Notes: generated by a model not told the origin, from the letters alone. A stretch of 64,000 nucleotides of DNA from Naematelia aurantialba (GCA_021527695.1 JAKFAO010000011.1:806001-870000); one strand, 5' to 3'; counted from the first letter of the stretch, positions 44,568 through 56,808 are shown. Numbers and translations: made by a program.

Positions 44568-46390
44568 CTAGAGCTGGCCCAGGACCCCGCGAGCCCAACG
44601 CTTCAAGAGGCCGCGTCCTCGGAGATGCGCCGGAAAGGGAATAGGATCCCTAGGATCAGTTCGAGCTCCTGCATTCCTTACCCACCTTACGATGGAGACA
44701 GCATGCGAGTTGGTCACGTCAGGGTACCAACTGACAAACTTAACCAGAGGCAGAGCGTTAAGCCAGAGTGCCATGCGCAATTGACTGTCGCTTAATCGGA
44801 CCTTAAGCGTGACTTCTTGCGAATGTACAGGAGGGGAGACGTGCATTGTCCTTCGATCGGGAGTGTCCATAGTAGCGATGAGATCAGACTCGATGCTGCG
44901 CTCGACTCGTCGAATGGCTTCACGTAGGCCTTGAACTGATAGCCCCGAAGCGGACGGGATACTGGATGGACGCGATGCGTGACGAGCTCGAGTAGGCGCT
45001 GCCTGAGCAAGCTGTTGTAGTCGCCGCCGTCTGCCGTCAGCTCGCCTGGTGCAGCTACTCACGATCTCCTGGTATCAAGAGATAGACGAGCTGTCCTAAG
45101 GTGTCAGTAACGCTCAGAATGATAGCCTACATCAGGATGACCACTAGAGGCAGCATGATAGGGAACAAAAGGAGGATTATCTCATAATTAGCTTCGCGTC
45201 GGCTGCAGCAGCCTCACATAATTGAAAGGGAACCTGTATCGTAAGACCGGAGGCAGAGTTCCGATGGATACACTCCAAGTTTTCCGCTTGATTGGAACAT
45301 CTGACGGTTTGGACCAAGAACGGATGATGTCTGCCTCATCGGTGTCGATCATGAGACCTTGCGTCTCCCATTCGGCGAAGTGATCTACCACCTCAATGGC
45401 AGACGATGGATAGGGAACTGTGGTATCATTCACACTTGTATAAGCTGCAGACACTCGAATGTGCTCACCCATTGGCAAAAATGTGAATCTTCTCGAACCG
45501 CGACAATGCTTGGAAGAAGACCAAGCCTGGTGTCAACCTTGATAATGAGGAATTGCTTACTTGGATCTGCCATGATCTCCAACAGCGGTCGCGGATCCTC
45601 TTCTGAATACTGATCGGCCACGTAGAGCTGTTCTCCTGATCTGGACAGCAATCGAGCGCCGAGCCAGCAAAGGACGGTAGAAAGGAGTGTATCTTTGATT
45701 GGTATCAACATATCTCTTTCTCCACATACTGTAACGAGGGATGCCCAGGTGCTGTCATCAGCGCGGTACAAGTGGTAGACACGCACTGGCGTAGCAATAG
45801 TCGAAAATGAGAACGGCTTGTATTCGTCGAAAAAACAGGGTTCCCGAGCTTGCAGCAATCCTATCAGATAGCGGGCGACAACTGAGTTGTCAGCATCCAT
45901 GGCGCCCGATGGGGCTCACGGCCTCCCAACGAATAGCCCGTCTGAGACTTCAGTTACAGCACGTGCTTGGAGCCTGAATCTCTCCTCACCACACTGAAAT
46001 GCGTAACTTTCTTGCCTTTGGATAGCAACCGATCAATCTGCTCGTCTACCTTGCGTACTATCAGCTAGATCTTTCGACGGGCGACAAACCTCGTAAGCTA
46101 CACGACTCGCGCAGACGTCGATTCCATCGTATGTCAACTGCGAGGTCATACCCCCAGCAATCATGACCACTAGCTCCATTTCATCGCTCTCGAGAGTCGT
46201 CGTGATGGTAGGATCTGATGATCCGGTTACGCTTGTTCTTCTCTGCGAGACATGGCCCGTCCAGGCCCTCTCCAATTCGCCCTTGGCGGCAGCGAGATGA
46301 GCAGGAGAGCCTGACGTTGTAAGTAAATAGGCGAGGCTTAATCTCACCCCATAGGCCATGAACCAACACTACGAGGTGAACCTCACTCAT
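44568..46390 (-). CDS. DUF676 serine esterase / lipase with membrane hairpin
   Basis: About ten exons on the minus strand. The start MSEVHLVVLVHGLWG is the DUF676 opening with the oxyanion HG motif. GSPAHLAAAKGELE and YDGIDVCASRVAYEVDEQI follow. The nucleophile elbow GYSLGG is rebuilt across two introns (VTGYSLGGLVARYLIGLL). Later come TPHLGIPRYN, FANGVNDTTVPYPSSA (catalytic Asp region), a hydrophobic double segment (IILLLFPIMLPLV and LVYLLIPGD) and the C-terminal SNSHAV-like block (VTNSHAVSIVR) holding the catalytic His. This is the Lpl1/Rog1 type of lipid esterase found at lipid droplets or the ER. Exon joins around 45000-45150 are the least certain. Confidence 0.85.
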
Positions 46391-46600
46391 AACTGGACAC
46401 GCGTGGAGAACAGCGATAAAAAGCAATAACATCGGAAATTTATACCCATCATCGGAAGAACGTTGTGCTACCGCAGTTCGCCCTCCGAGCGTTTTGTTCA
46501 CAGCGCTACCTTGTCTGTTGCTCATGCATATGCAAATTGGTCTGTACATGTTATCCTGGCCAGGCTGGTTGGCGGTTTCAATGATTCTGACGATCCCATT

Positions 46601-48098
46601 TTATGCTTCGGATTCCTCCTTCGTTTCCCCATTGTGTTTCGCCTTCTTCTTTTTCGGCGCACGCAACGGCAGGGTGATGAGCGTCTTCAATGCCTCGTCT
46701 TCGATTTTTTTCTCCGTTGAAACCTTGTCGCTACCACCCCATGAGCTGTAGCTCCAAATCCGAGAGATACTCACGCGGAATACCAAAAGGGAGCAGGCGA
46801 GAGAAGTAACGGCCCAGCGGGTAGGAGTGCCACTGCGAGCCTCAGCATCACATGTGAACCTTGATAAGGCTGCCTCACAAGTGAAGAAGAATTCAGCGAC
46901 TAATGTTCCGCTTGCAGTTTGAACGATTTCGTATGGTTTGAGGAGACCTGATGTCAGTACGTCGGTAGCATGATGAAATGTACCGTGAGCAACGGCCTCT
47001 TGCACCCCCATCCGAGCTCGCTTCTCATCGTCCAGTGCGCGCAGAGTGAAGGGGAAAGCGCCAGCCTTCTTCTGAATTTCTGAGAAGACGGCCCGCGAGG
47101 TCTTCATTTTCAACTGGTAATTAATATCGGCCTTCTTGTAGATTGAGGTGCGAGAAGCGTCCGGTTTGGCCTGGCTTCAGCAGGGCTCTAGAACCAGGGC
47201 TATACCTTTCCATCAGGACCTGTCACCAGAAGGACGTCCACGCCATACACTTCCCCTTCCTCAAATGTGCAAGCCTCGTGATCTCGCTTGAGCTCGGGAG
47301 TTGGGTTCAGCAGAATCCTTTTTTTGCCGTCCGTCACGTTCCGCTCATGCTGGCAACTAAGCATCCCCTCGACGCTACTGCAACCGTAATCCTTTGCGAC
47401 TTTCTCCACCACTTCGGTCACGTCCCAGTTCCTGGCCCCAACCCTCAGAGTTCTCATCGCAGCTTGAGCAGCCTCAAAGGCGCCTTGGATCACATCGGCG
47501 GCCAACCCCTCTGCTTTCGCCGACAAGTACACTGTTTCAGCATGGGTCACGGCATAGCCGTCAATCTGTACGCCCAACATGACCTTGACCACGTCGTTGT
47601 CTTTCAACAGGACCTCAGGGTCTGAAGGAAGAGGAGAGAAATGCGAGACCACATTGTTGATAGAGATCGTTGTAGGGAAAGCAACCCCTACAATTAGCTG
47701 AGGCTCAACGTGCATCACGAACCCTTGGAGACTTTGACACCATTCTTGGCTTTATTCCAAAGAGGACTGACCGTTTCGTTGATGATCTTGTCGCCCCTGG
47801 AGAAATCAGCTTCAAGCATCGCCTGGTAGACAAGGAAGAACTTGCTCGATACAGAGGTCTAAAACCTTCTTTCCGGTGACTATTTGCGGGACGAGCTTTT
47901 TCAGTACGTCTGCCAGTGCTTGTCCTGCTGTAGTGTATTTTGTAATGCTACCAGATTCAATGGACGTCTCATAACTCTCTTAACAGCTAATGACGACACT
48001 CACGCATCACCACTCAGTCCCTTCTCTTCCTGCTTGTCGGCAGCGGATTCAGTGGGTTCGACAGGTTTCTTGAGATCAACCGAGGGCTCCGTAGACAT
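46601..48098 (-). CDS. EBP1/PA2G4-like M24-fold protein
   Basis: About eight exons; the first four are 48098-48004, 47947-47846, 47796-47723 and 47687-47206. Motifs in order: ITKYTTAGQALADVLKKLV, LDLCIEGDKIINETV, KGVAFPTTISINNVVSHFSP, VKVMLGVQIDGYAVTHAETV, YGCSSVEGMLSCQHERNV, YGVDVLLVTG, LKMKTSRAVFSEI, PFTLRALDDEKRARMGV. These match PA2G4/EBP1 and fission yeast 42-kDa nuclear protein. The fold is methionine aminopeptidase-like, but the family lacks the metal ligands and acts in ribosome assembly and at the ribosomal tunnel exit. The C-terminus is Lys/Glu-rich. The intron after CIE uses a GC donor (47845). Confidence 0.93.
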
Positions 48099-48418
48099 CT
48101 TGGTGAGTGTTCTTGTTGATGGTACGTTGTATAAAGATGCAGGTGGAAAGCAAAGGGCAGGGCAGAAATGGAGGAAAGTGGCAGCGAACAAGAGTGGCGG
48201 CGTTTCGGCAACGATGAAAGAGGCACCCGCTCAAGACGATCATTCTGTGGGTCTGTTGTCATGCAAATCGACTGCTATGCTCTGGGGAACCATGTGCGCT
48301 GATAACGTTTGTCCATTTGACGAGTATCGTCTCATATTTCACCTCTGGTGCATCTTGGCATCGCTGAGAGATCATACCTGTTGTGGTAATACGACTTTCC
48401 GATCATGCGTTAGGAGCT

Positions 48419-49595
48419 TCACCGTTTCACGACTGCTTCTAGTTCCTGCCAACCGCTTGAAATCCCTACCGATTTCATCTCATCTAAGAGGTCGTCGTAG
48501 ACCGCCCACCACCAAGCGTGAACGCCGTCGTAATTTGTCGCATTTGGCTGTGGCGCTGTGTCGTGGACTAGCTGCAGCAGTGACTCCGGCAAGGGTCGTC
48601 CACCCTTGAAGCATTCGTCCGTCTTGCCCAGCTTCTTCTTCTGCATTGAAGGAGTGATAAACACTGGCCGTCTCGACCACGGCTTATCCAAACTATTTAT
48701 TAATATGACGTTCAGGTAGCTGCCGACTCACATATAATGTATTAGGCGTACCTCACAATCATCCCACACGTCTGGATGGGCCCAGCGACCAGGCTTCAGG
48801 GCATTACACCACCAGGGTAGCGGACGCCAACGCCCATGAAACGCCTCTGCAATGATGTCTTGGTCTGCAAACTGGCTGGCGGCGACAGTTGGGGACGTGT
48901 CAAGGAAGTTTATCAAATTGTCCATCAGATCTTGCGAAGGGTGCAGAACTACCAGACCGGAGTTGAGAAGATGGCTTGTACGGGGAGCATCCCGCTTCGG
49001 GATCGGTGTTGAATCGAGCGACGCATATCTGTCTTGTTTCAACAGCATGCAGTTGGCGGGGACCCTACGATCAATTTTCCGTCCATGAGCCAACTCACCA
49101 ATCTTTTGGATAATGGGCGATCTCTAGGGGATTGCAAACGCACGCCGGGGCCGCGGCAATCCAATCTGGAGAAGGCAGCTCCAGCTGGAACAGCTCGTCC
49201 ATTGGCCTCAAAAACAGCATATCCGAATCGATAAGGATCAATCGATCGTATTCGATCAGGCCAAATACCCGCAGTTTTGTCCAAGCATCGTTGAGGCGAA
49301 CGAACGCCGGATCGAAGCCAGAGTGCTGCCCTGGAGCAGGGGAGAGATGATTGACATCCACGATCGGGATACCAGACTGTTCTATGACGAAGCGGCTAGA
49401 TTTTGGCAAGGTATTCGTCGCCATGACGACGAGGGGATATCTGGACACAGAAACCAAGGTGCGATATAGGGTTAGCAGCCCTGGTCCCAATCAGCCGTTG
49501 TCTCGACAGCAATCGGGAGCGCACCGACCTGCGACGTAGGCAGGATTGGTGACCAACGTTACCCATGCCTGCCGGGGACGCGCGGTCTTCGTCAT
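48419..49595 (-). CDS. GT8 family glycosyltransferase
   Basis: Four exons, starting at 49595 with [18 protein letters not shown] and ending KR-stop at 48419. Motifs: [23 protein letters not shown] (donor-site start, joined across intron 1), [40 protein letters not shown] with the metal-binding [33 protein letters not shown] and IHYILDKPW. This is the GT8 fold shared by glycogenin, galactinol synthase and fungal Gnt1-like enzymes. The C-terminal 70 residues ([15 protein letters not shown]) are typical of fungal members. No signal anchor is seen, so a cytosolic glycogenin-like or inositol-galactosyl role is possible; the acceptor is unknown. Confidence 0.88.
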
Positions 49596-49790
49596 GCCTA
49601 GAGTGTCGATCCGAACGAAGGATCAGCGTTGAGCAAATGCAGCGCAAACGAGTCGTCTCTGGGATGTAAATGTAAATCACAATAATTCCTCATCTAGGGT
49701 TGATCTGGATTTTCCCTATTTTCAAGGGCACCGCCCGTGTGTGGATGGGTTGTGTATGTATCTATTCATTGTTTATGCATCTACTAGACG

Positions 49791-52257
49791 ATGACTCCCC
49801 ACCAACCCTCGGGGAATGGCGGCTCTCACCCAAAAGAGGGGCGGTACGAGCCCGCTATCAAGGGTCAGCAAGACAAGAAAAGCGTTTTGAACGTCGCTGA
49901 CGTGCTCCTTTCCTATAGTTCTGAAGAGGTACTTGACTTCTTGCAACTCTACATGACTGACTGCGAGGCAGAGAGGACGCTCGCCTTGCATGTCGCAAGC
50001 GGAGAATCGTAAATCTTCCATGCTCATAGTGCTTGCTCTCACTAACAACAGCGTAGCGATGCGATGGGGAAAACCCGGCCTGTGCCACCTGCGCTCGGCT
50101 TGGGAAGGAGTGCATCTACGGGACGGGTAGATCGATCGGCCGCATCGCCAAAGTCAAGACTCGCATAGATTGGCAGCCTCACGCAGTACGGATGCGTACT
50201 GATTCAGTCAGCCGAGCTCGAATCTCAAGTGGAAATCACAAAGGACGTAGGCATTATGATGAGCAGTCACAGCGCCCATGACATTTCAACAAGTGTTGGA
50301 GGCACGCCAACCGAACCACCAGGTCTTCAGACTCCGAATGCTGGAACACAAGGAAGCAGCATCTTTCAATTCCGGTACAAGACGGGCACCCGAGGGGTAT
50401 CCTGAGTGGTATTCAAGCAGCTCCAATCCACGAGTTCCGTCTCCTGATGCAAATTTCCACAATTTCCACATGAGTCCAGCCATGTCTGACCTGGCGGAGA
50501 CCGGCGGTTTATCCCTATTGCGTATCTCCGCTTCGTTGAATGCCTCCAGACCGAAGGAGTCATGCATGCTGGAAAGCGGAACAGCAGAGGATATGGTAGG
50601 AGGCTGGTTTGACCCAGAGGATGTGCCGTTGACGGTGCGGGACCATCTGTGAGCCGTTGAACTGGTGTCGCCGCTGACTATCTAGTCCTGATCTCTATTT
50701 CAGTCTAAGTCACCATGCTCGGAGGCGTGTTTTATACGCCCAAATACTACGCCCGTTTGACGTTGCCCCCAGCCAAACGTCCCCATCCAGCACTTCTTTA
50801 CTGTATGTATCTCGTCCGCATGAATCGCAACCAGGCTTGCACCAATTAGAACATCGGTTCTTGAACATCGCGGACCGTCACATCAAAGCTGGGCTCAATG
50901 ACAGTGATCGCCCCCTGGATACTATCCGCGCATGCGTCTTAATGATCAACCACTTATTATACTCGACGGAAAGTCTTCTCTTGGCTTCGCCTGGACAGGC
51001 GCAGCGATCAAGTAAGCCTCCTGTCAATTTGTTGACTTATATCAGATTCGCCCAAGCGTGCGGTTTGCACAGAATAGCAACATCAGTATGGACACTACCA
51101 CCGCCTCAGACGCATCCCATCTTTCTGTTCACCTTGAGGGCTGGCGGTTATCTCCTTGAGCATCCTGAGGATCAAGTGGAACTTGCCGAACGCATCTACG
51201 CTTTGTAGGTGGCCACGGTTCTAGCCGTCCCGCTCATTCGATAGTTGGGCTGTTTTTGAGGTGGATCAGTGTTCAGCAGTTGCGTCGCTTTTCGAGCCAA
51301 CATTCTGCTCAGAAGACATAACTACACCTTTAACCCGACCCTTCGACTTCTACGTTTTAGTGAGTGAAACACTCAGAGTTCAATTAATGACAGGGTGTGG
51401 TATCACGAGTGGATGATGTGACAATGCATCAGACACTCGGCACTGAGTCAATATTCCCCCTGGTAGATGAATCATTTTTGGTCCTTCGGCTCAAGATGGA
51501 GACTCTGTTGGGTCGAATTGTGCGGCTGAGAGACCTTCCGTCCGAGGTCCCCTTCGGGTACGGCAAGGCTACCTACTTGAGCCATCCACCAGCGTTTGAC
51601 GCTCTCAAGCATAACCGGGACTTGTATTGCGATCAACTTCCATCCGCGTTTCGATTGCCATGGTCACGATGGGATGACGGTACCGAGAGTATTTTGCCGC
51701 GTATGAGCTTGCCGAGAGGAAGGGCAATATTGGTAAGTAAGGTCATTGAGGTAGAGCTAAAGATCCAGTGGTTTCTGATTGGTAATGCCTACCTGCTTCT
51801 ATGATCAGTTCCCAGAATGCCATGGCTGTGGTTGTCGCGCGGCGCATTGTCGGGCGTCATGTGTTTATTATTCTCGCAGCAAGATGTAAGCTCCGCTCTG
51901 CTCATAGCTGACTTTTCTACAGATGAGCCGAGCTTTTGATGGCTTCATCATTACTCTCTGGAATGAAGTAGCCATGATTCTCTTGAGAGAATTCAAGAGG
52001 TTAACGTTCCTTGGCCGGCAACTTGGTGAGTTCGCCAGGCGTCTCGACTAATGGCAGATGACCGCGAGGTTGAAGTCGACCTCAACATTGTAGTCGAAGC
52101 GCTGAAGACGTGGGCTGGTCAAGCAGTAAAGATATCGCACGAGGCAAACGATCTTGCTGCAATACAGACGCAGATGCTCGACCAATTGATGGCCATGGGA
52201 CCGGAAGACTGGAATCAAGCTTGCGCGTGCTCTGATGTCTACGTGCGCGTCCCATGA
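49791..52257 (+). CDS. Zn2Cys6-type transcription regulator, possibly degenerate
   Basis: A fungal-specific regulator. The DNA-binding part joins across an intron (donor 50009, exon from 50057) as LACRKRRI then RCDGENPACATCARLGKECIYG. Five of six zinc Cys are present; where the first Cys of CxxC is expected the codon is CGC (Arg, 49982-49984). Downstream are WFDPEDVPLTVRDHL, FYTPKYYARLTLPPAKRPHP, LDTIRACVLMINHLL, FAQACGLHRIATSVW and LREFKRLTFLGRQ, the order of the fungal transcription factor domain. Between RDHL and FYTPK no allowed splice keeps the frame, implying a 1-nt frameshift near 50700-50735. The first exon (ATG at 49791) is uncertain. It may be a decaying gene. The regulated genes are unknown; its 3' end lies 23 bp from allantoinase. 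Confidence 0.6.
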
Positions 52258-52280
52258 ATGCATTCGGGTAGCCAAATAAT

Positions 52281-53790
52281 TTAAATGAAGGTTCCGTTTC
52301 TCTGCAAGGTGCGCTTTCCATCCCAGACTTGTTTACCCCTGAGCCAAGTTTGCGAGACGGCTCCATGCAATTCGAGCCCGACGTACGGAGATAACTTGTT
52401 CTTGAATAGAAGATGTTCCTAACGATCAGCCAATACTCTTCTTCAACACTGACATTAGTGACAGTGAACGTCTCGTGCGGCTTGAAAATAACGAAGTCTG
52501 CGTCCGCACCCGTCCTCAGCACGCCCTTGCGTCCATGTAGACCTAACTGAGCAGCCTGAGTGCTACTTAACCATCCAATAACTCGTTCTAGACCAACTTC
52601 GGTCCTGAATTCCGTCCAAAGAAGGGAGAGGCCCAGTCCAAGTCCCGAGACGCCTCCCCATGCTCTCATGAAGTCGCCCTTCTTCAGCTCCGGGATGCAC
52701 GGGGAGTGATCTGATACGACATAGTCTATAGTGCCATCTAAGACTCCTTGCCTCAAAAGCTGTCGGTTCGCTTCGTCTCGTATCGGGGGACAGCACTTGA
52801 ATTCTGTTGCATTGGGAGGGATATCCTCGGCCTGCAGGCATAGATAGTGAAAACAGGTCTCCACAGTAAGATTGTGAATGCCTGTCGCCCTTGCGTGCCG
52901 TATCCGGGGTAAAGCTGCGGCTGTCGACAAGTGCACAATGTGAAAACGAAGATCTGGGTACGACCGAGCCAATCGAAGGATCAAATCTAATGCGGAGAGT
53001 TCGAGGGAAACCGGACGTGAAGCGAGAAACGTAGCATAGGCAGATGGGTCGCTTTCAGGTATAGCATGGTGCTTGTGTTCCTCGAGTTCGGCATGGAAAA
53101 GGATAGTTGCTTCGGAACCCTGCGCATGTCAGCAGTGATCGCAGATCGCTGCACCTACTTCCAAGGCATTGCAAGCCTTTATGAGGTCGGCTTCCGTAAC
53201 ATGAGGAAACTCCTGAGCGGATCAGCAAGTGCTTTGAGCACCAATTGTTAGACTTATTCACGTCTACCCCAGAATTGATCAGAAAGCATTTAAACCCCTT
53301 CACGCCTGCTTCGAGCAGAGGTACAAGTTCAGTCTCGTTGCCGGGAACGATCCCTCCCCAAAAACCGATATCGGAATAGGTGCCAATTCGACGCGCTTCT
53401 TCCTGCTTCACCAGCAGATTGGCGACCGTAGTGGTGGGCGGGATTGAGTTAAGAGGCATGTCAATCACTGTAGTTACGCCTCCGCTGACTGCTGCCAGAG
53501 TACCTGTCTCGAAACCCTCCCAGTCCGTCCGCCCAGGCTGATTGAGATGGACGTGAGAGCTGTCGGTCAGCTTACGTCCGTCATCTGTTGACTCACTCGA
53601 TCAGTCCGGGAAGTAACACTTCATCGTCGTTCAGTCGGACACAATGAGGCGAGACTTCTCGCGGAAGGTCCGGGATAACCTCTACAATGCAGCCCTTGGC
53701 CTGATCGATTACCAGAGTTACTGGCCATAGACCATCCTTTCCGGGCCACACCGCTTTCTCGGCCACCACGGTTAGAAGCGGCGAGCCCAT
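52281..53790 (-). CDS. DAL1: Allantoinase
   Basis: A multi-exon amidohydrolase. After the start ([20 protein letters not shown]) and [13 protein letters not shown] comes the first zinc pair [32 protein letters not shown], then [15 protein letters not shown] with the Lys that is carboxylated, [12 protein letters not shown], and [15 protein letters not shown] with the last metal-binding Asp follow. [15 protein letters not shown] and [20 protein letters not shown] close the barrel. Splicing a 35-nt intron after TVTN restores the family end [13 protein letters not shown] and TWLRGKQVW. The enzyme opens allantoin to allantoate in purine-nitrogen use. The intron pattern between 53000 and 53280 is not fully resolved. 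Confidence 0.92.
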
Positions 53791-53990
53791 CCAGAGATGA
53801 AGAGTCGCAATCTGGTCTGATAGTCCGCATGAGTAAAAGTCGGATTCAGGCAGACCGACCGTACACTTTTAGGTGTCCAGGGACAGTTTTGAGAGGGGTG
53901 AAATTGCTGTGGCCAAAAATCATTTCATGTCATTAATGCTACGGGAAAGCCTCGCCAGCCGTACGACCGCCTGCTTTGTTTTCCTTCTCA

Positions 53991-54604
53991 TCATCCCAGA
54001 GTGATTCTGGCAATCACTCTCCAGTCGCTGACGAGACCCTCGATGCAGGCGACCGTAATCTCATCAAAGTTCAACTCCTCTGGAAGGCTGAGCTTCTCCG
54101 CATCTCGCGCCAGCTCATTACGACGGGCTTGGCTCAGATTGCCATACAGTAAACTAAGATGCGGAAAGTATGGCTTGTCCGAGTGCGTACCGAGCTCCTT
54201 CTCACATGCTTCTCGCAGAGTCAAAAGAGAGTCTCGAGACTCGAAAGGGACGAGTACTGATTGATAGTATTCTTCGCCTGACTGCGCCGGGCGGCGCCGC
54301 AGCGTTAGGCGACGGTTGGCATCGTTTCTCCAAGTTTGGACGGCCTTCTGTATCGCAGAAATCATAGTCGGCAGCGGCATCTCCGGTGCAACAGACCCGA
54401 CGAGAGTGACGTGGGGCTCGAACACACCCGTCGCGCTGGGCTCCAGGCCCATCAAGGCCATGATCAATGCTGACGCTTCCTGGCGTTCTGCCTCTGCTAG
54501 AGAAAGCCAGATTGAATAACCTGCCGACCAGTGAGCTGCCTGTTCTGAACAAGGAAGGCGAACAGCTGACCTGATAAGCCGTGTTCACCGGCCGAGTGGG
54601 ACAT
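53991..54604 (-). CDS. CPD1: 2',3'-cyclic nucleotide 3'-phosphodiesterase
   Basis: Two exons with one intron of about 50 nt give roughly 187 aa. The first exon starts MSHSAGEHGLS, and the second continues GYSIWLSLAEAERQEASAL. Two H-x-[TS] motifs typical of the 2H phosphoesterase fold are present: EPHVTLVGSV and YFPHLSLLYG. The second is in the form seen in Cpd1 and plant cyclic phosphodiesterases. Family enzymes hydrolyse ADP-ribose 1'',2''-cyclic phosphate made during tRNA splicing, which fits a genome with intron-containing tRNA genes such as the one here. No clear link to the neighbouring allantoinase. Confidence 0.88.
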
Positions 54605-54954
54605 TGTGTTTGACGAGTGGCGCAGGATGAGCGTCCTCTCTCAAGCCGGATGAGTTTTCGCCGCTTACCCGCGATGTGGTTACCGGTGTTTCTCGACGAG
54701 CATTCACTATGACTTGGCCCAATCATGCGTGCAGATAGCCTCGTTCAGTTTATCCTAGGGTGCTTGCCTGCAAGCGGAATAGCTTAGAAGATTCATAACG
54801 GACGAGGAGCATCGCGGCACCTGTTCATAGCTTGGAAGGAATGGGGAGTGGGGACGCAATAGTTTGATAGCGTTCTGCAATTCTGTCATGACTACCTAAT
54901 GTAACTGAAATAACTCCAATATCACCTAACATCGGATACATCAAGGAATACGGC

Positions 54955-55182
54955 TGTTGTGACCCGGTCATAACCCTTATAGAGATGTATCGGAGAGACT
55001 CCCCTACTCTAGAAGAGTCTCTAGAGGTACCCTGTGAGGGTATCAAGATTTGTCTCTAGATATAGTAGCTCTAGAAACGATAGCTCTAGAGACGTCTCTA
55101 GAAGGGCTTGGATTCCTTGCGGAATGAGACACCCACAAGGTATATAAGTTGCACCTTAGGGAGGGAGTCTGACTTCTTCCCT
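54955..55182 (+). mobile_element. LTR-like promoter fragment (left copy)
   Basis: Begins with TGTTGTGACCCGGTCATAAC, a near copy of the palindrome at 57251. It continues through a cluster of TCTAGA-type palindromes (55010-55110), a TATA box (TATATAAG near 55141) and a 24-bp block at 55159-55182 that recurs exactly at 57499-57522. The same order in both copies suggests two relatives of one LTR or terminal region in the same orientation. Confidence 0.6.
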
Positions 55183-55244
55183 GTCATGCCGAACACGTCG
55201 TCGAGTCGTCACGTGACTAGCCACGCGACCGTCCCCGGGACGGC

Positions 55245-55634
55245 CTGTTACGGCCGTCTCTGATGATTCGACAGAGGAAACGGGTAATCAGGGTGATTTG
55301 ACTGTAGTGAAATAGTCTCAAACTGGAAGCTGAAGGCTTTTGGCTGAAGATTTGCCAAACTATTGACAATCAAGGTGAATCGAAGAAATCAAAATGATAT
55401 TGAGAGTAACATATGAGTTTTGATCCCTGGGGGATCAAGGTAGATCTATCTACTTCTATATTGCAGCATCTTAACTAATTCCAATGCGGTTGTTGCCAAT
55501 AGAATCACCGATTTCAAATATTTTTACTAAGCATCAATTCAAGGTTTTGGAGGTTGAATTGAGGAATCGAGAGTAAACGAGTGATGAAGTAAGTCATCGA
55601 GATTTAAATGAGTGACAAAAAGAGTGTCGAGGTG
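55245..55634 (+). repeat. Inverted repeat, left arm (CpG-depleted)
   Basis: About 390 bp that match the reverse complement of 56809-57203, by eye about 85-90% identical. Most differences are CG in the right arm against TG or CA here. No reading frame. Confidence 0.88.
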
Positions 55635-56361
55635 ATTTGTTACGACTCGTACCCGGCAGGCTGGAAACCGGAGACGATGTGGAAAGCAACGGTGGAAGAG
55701 TCATAAACTCGAGGACTGGGATCATGTCTAGTGATCCGTAAACTTGTGACTTGGTCAACGGCTGTTGGGTCGAAGCGAGACGAGTGGCGAGGAGGCCACA
55801 ACGTCAAGAGCTCGGAAGGATTCCCCATAGAGAGTTGGATGGGGCAAGCACGAAATATATTGTCTAGTCTATGAACGCAGGAGAGAGCCTGTGACTATGT
55901 AACCTATGATAATTTGATCCTTAGGGAAGAAGACAAGAGGGATTGGTATGCTGTGTCTTATATACTCGGAGGTCCCCGCCATATGGCACACTTCCTGCCA
56001 TCTGGCACCAGCTGGCCCTCCACCCATCCGTATGGCAGGTGTCCCAAGTAGTGATGGCTTGAGACAGGATGGACCACAGAGGTTTACTAAGCTTGGCCTA
56101 CGTCTGACAGGTGTAGACCGTGAAGCTTGTGGATTGGTTGGATGACAAGCGGTGACCAGCCTGGTCGTTGAGGTAGCGTCGACCAGGAATGTGAGGCAAG
56201 AGTAAAGACAGTGTCAAAAGAATGTGAGACAAGTGAGTGAAGAAGTGTGAGAAGAATGTGAGGGAAGAATGTGGGATAAATAAAAGACTGGAGAACTACA
56301 AACTACAAAATGCGCATCCTTTTATACCTCTGGCATCGTGGCTCTCCCACGCTCATTGTGG

Positions 56362-56531
56362 CTCTTCCACGCGTGGTTCAACCACGATAAGTACTTCCAC
56401 AATAAGACTTTCCACTATTTGGTACTATGAGCTTTTCCACGATGATACTTTCCACGGTTTGCTACTATGAGCTTTTCCACGATGGGTCAAACCATGGTGT
56501 GGGTCATGACAATCCGGACCGGGTCATGACA
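56362..56531 (+). repeat. Direct repeat, left copy (170 bp)
   Basis: Nearly identical to 57738-57907. It contains an internal duplication of a unit of about 36-40 bp with TTTCCAC and CTACTATGAGCTT, and ends in two copies of GGGTCATGACA separated by AATCCGGACC. Confidence 0.92.
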
Positions 56532-56808
56532 TTACCGGTTCTTATGGTCTCTGTTAATAATCTATGTGAAAGCTGACTAACATGTGGGAAATATTACTAA
56601 ACTGTATTTACTACTGGGTTACGGGACTAAACACTTCATGGCACAAGGACGAGTGTTACGGCATGGTCATAAGAACAAAGAAAACATAGCCGGTATGGTA
56701 CATATGCTGCGGGTGTCATGACCCGACTCACCTCGATTTACCTCAAATACTCTCGACTTACTTTTCAACCTTTTCAACCTCTCGATCTATCTCGATTATT
56801 ACTTGAAC

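Noticed and set aside
53066..53251. Plus-strand 61-residue frame opposite allantoinase
   Set aside because: Antisense of allantoinase exon/intron sequence with no motif.
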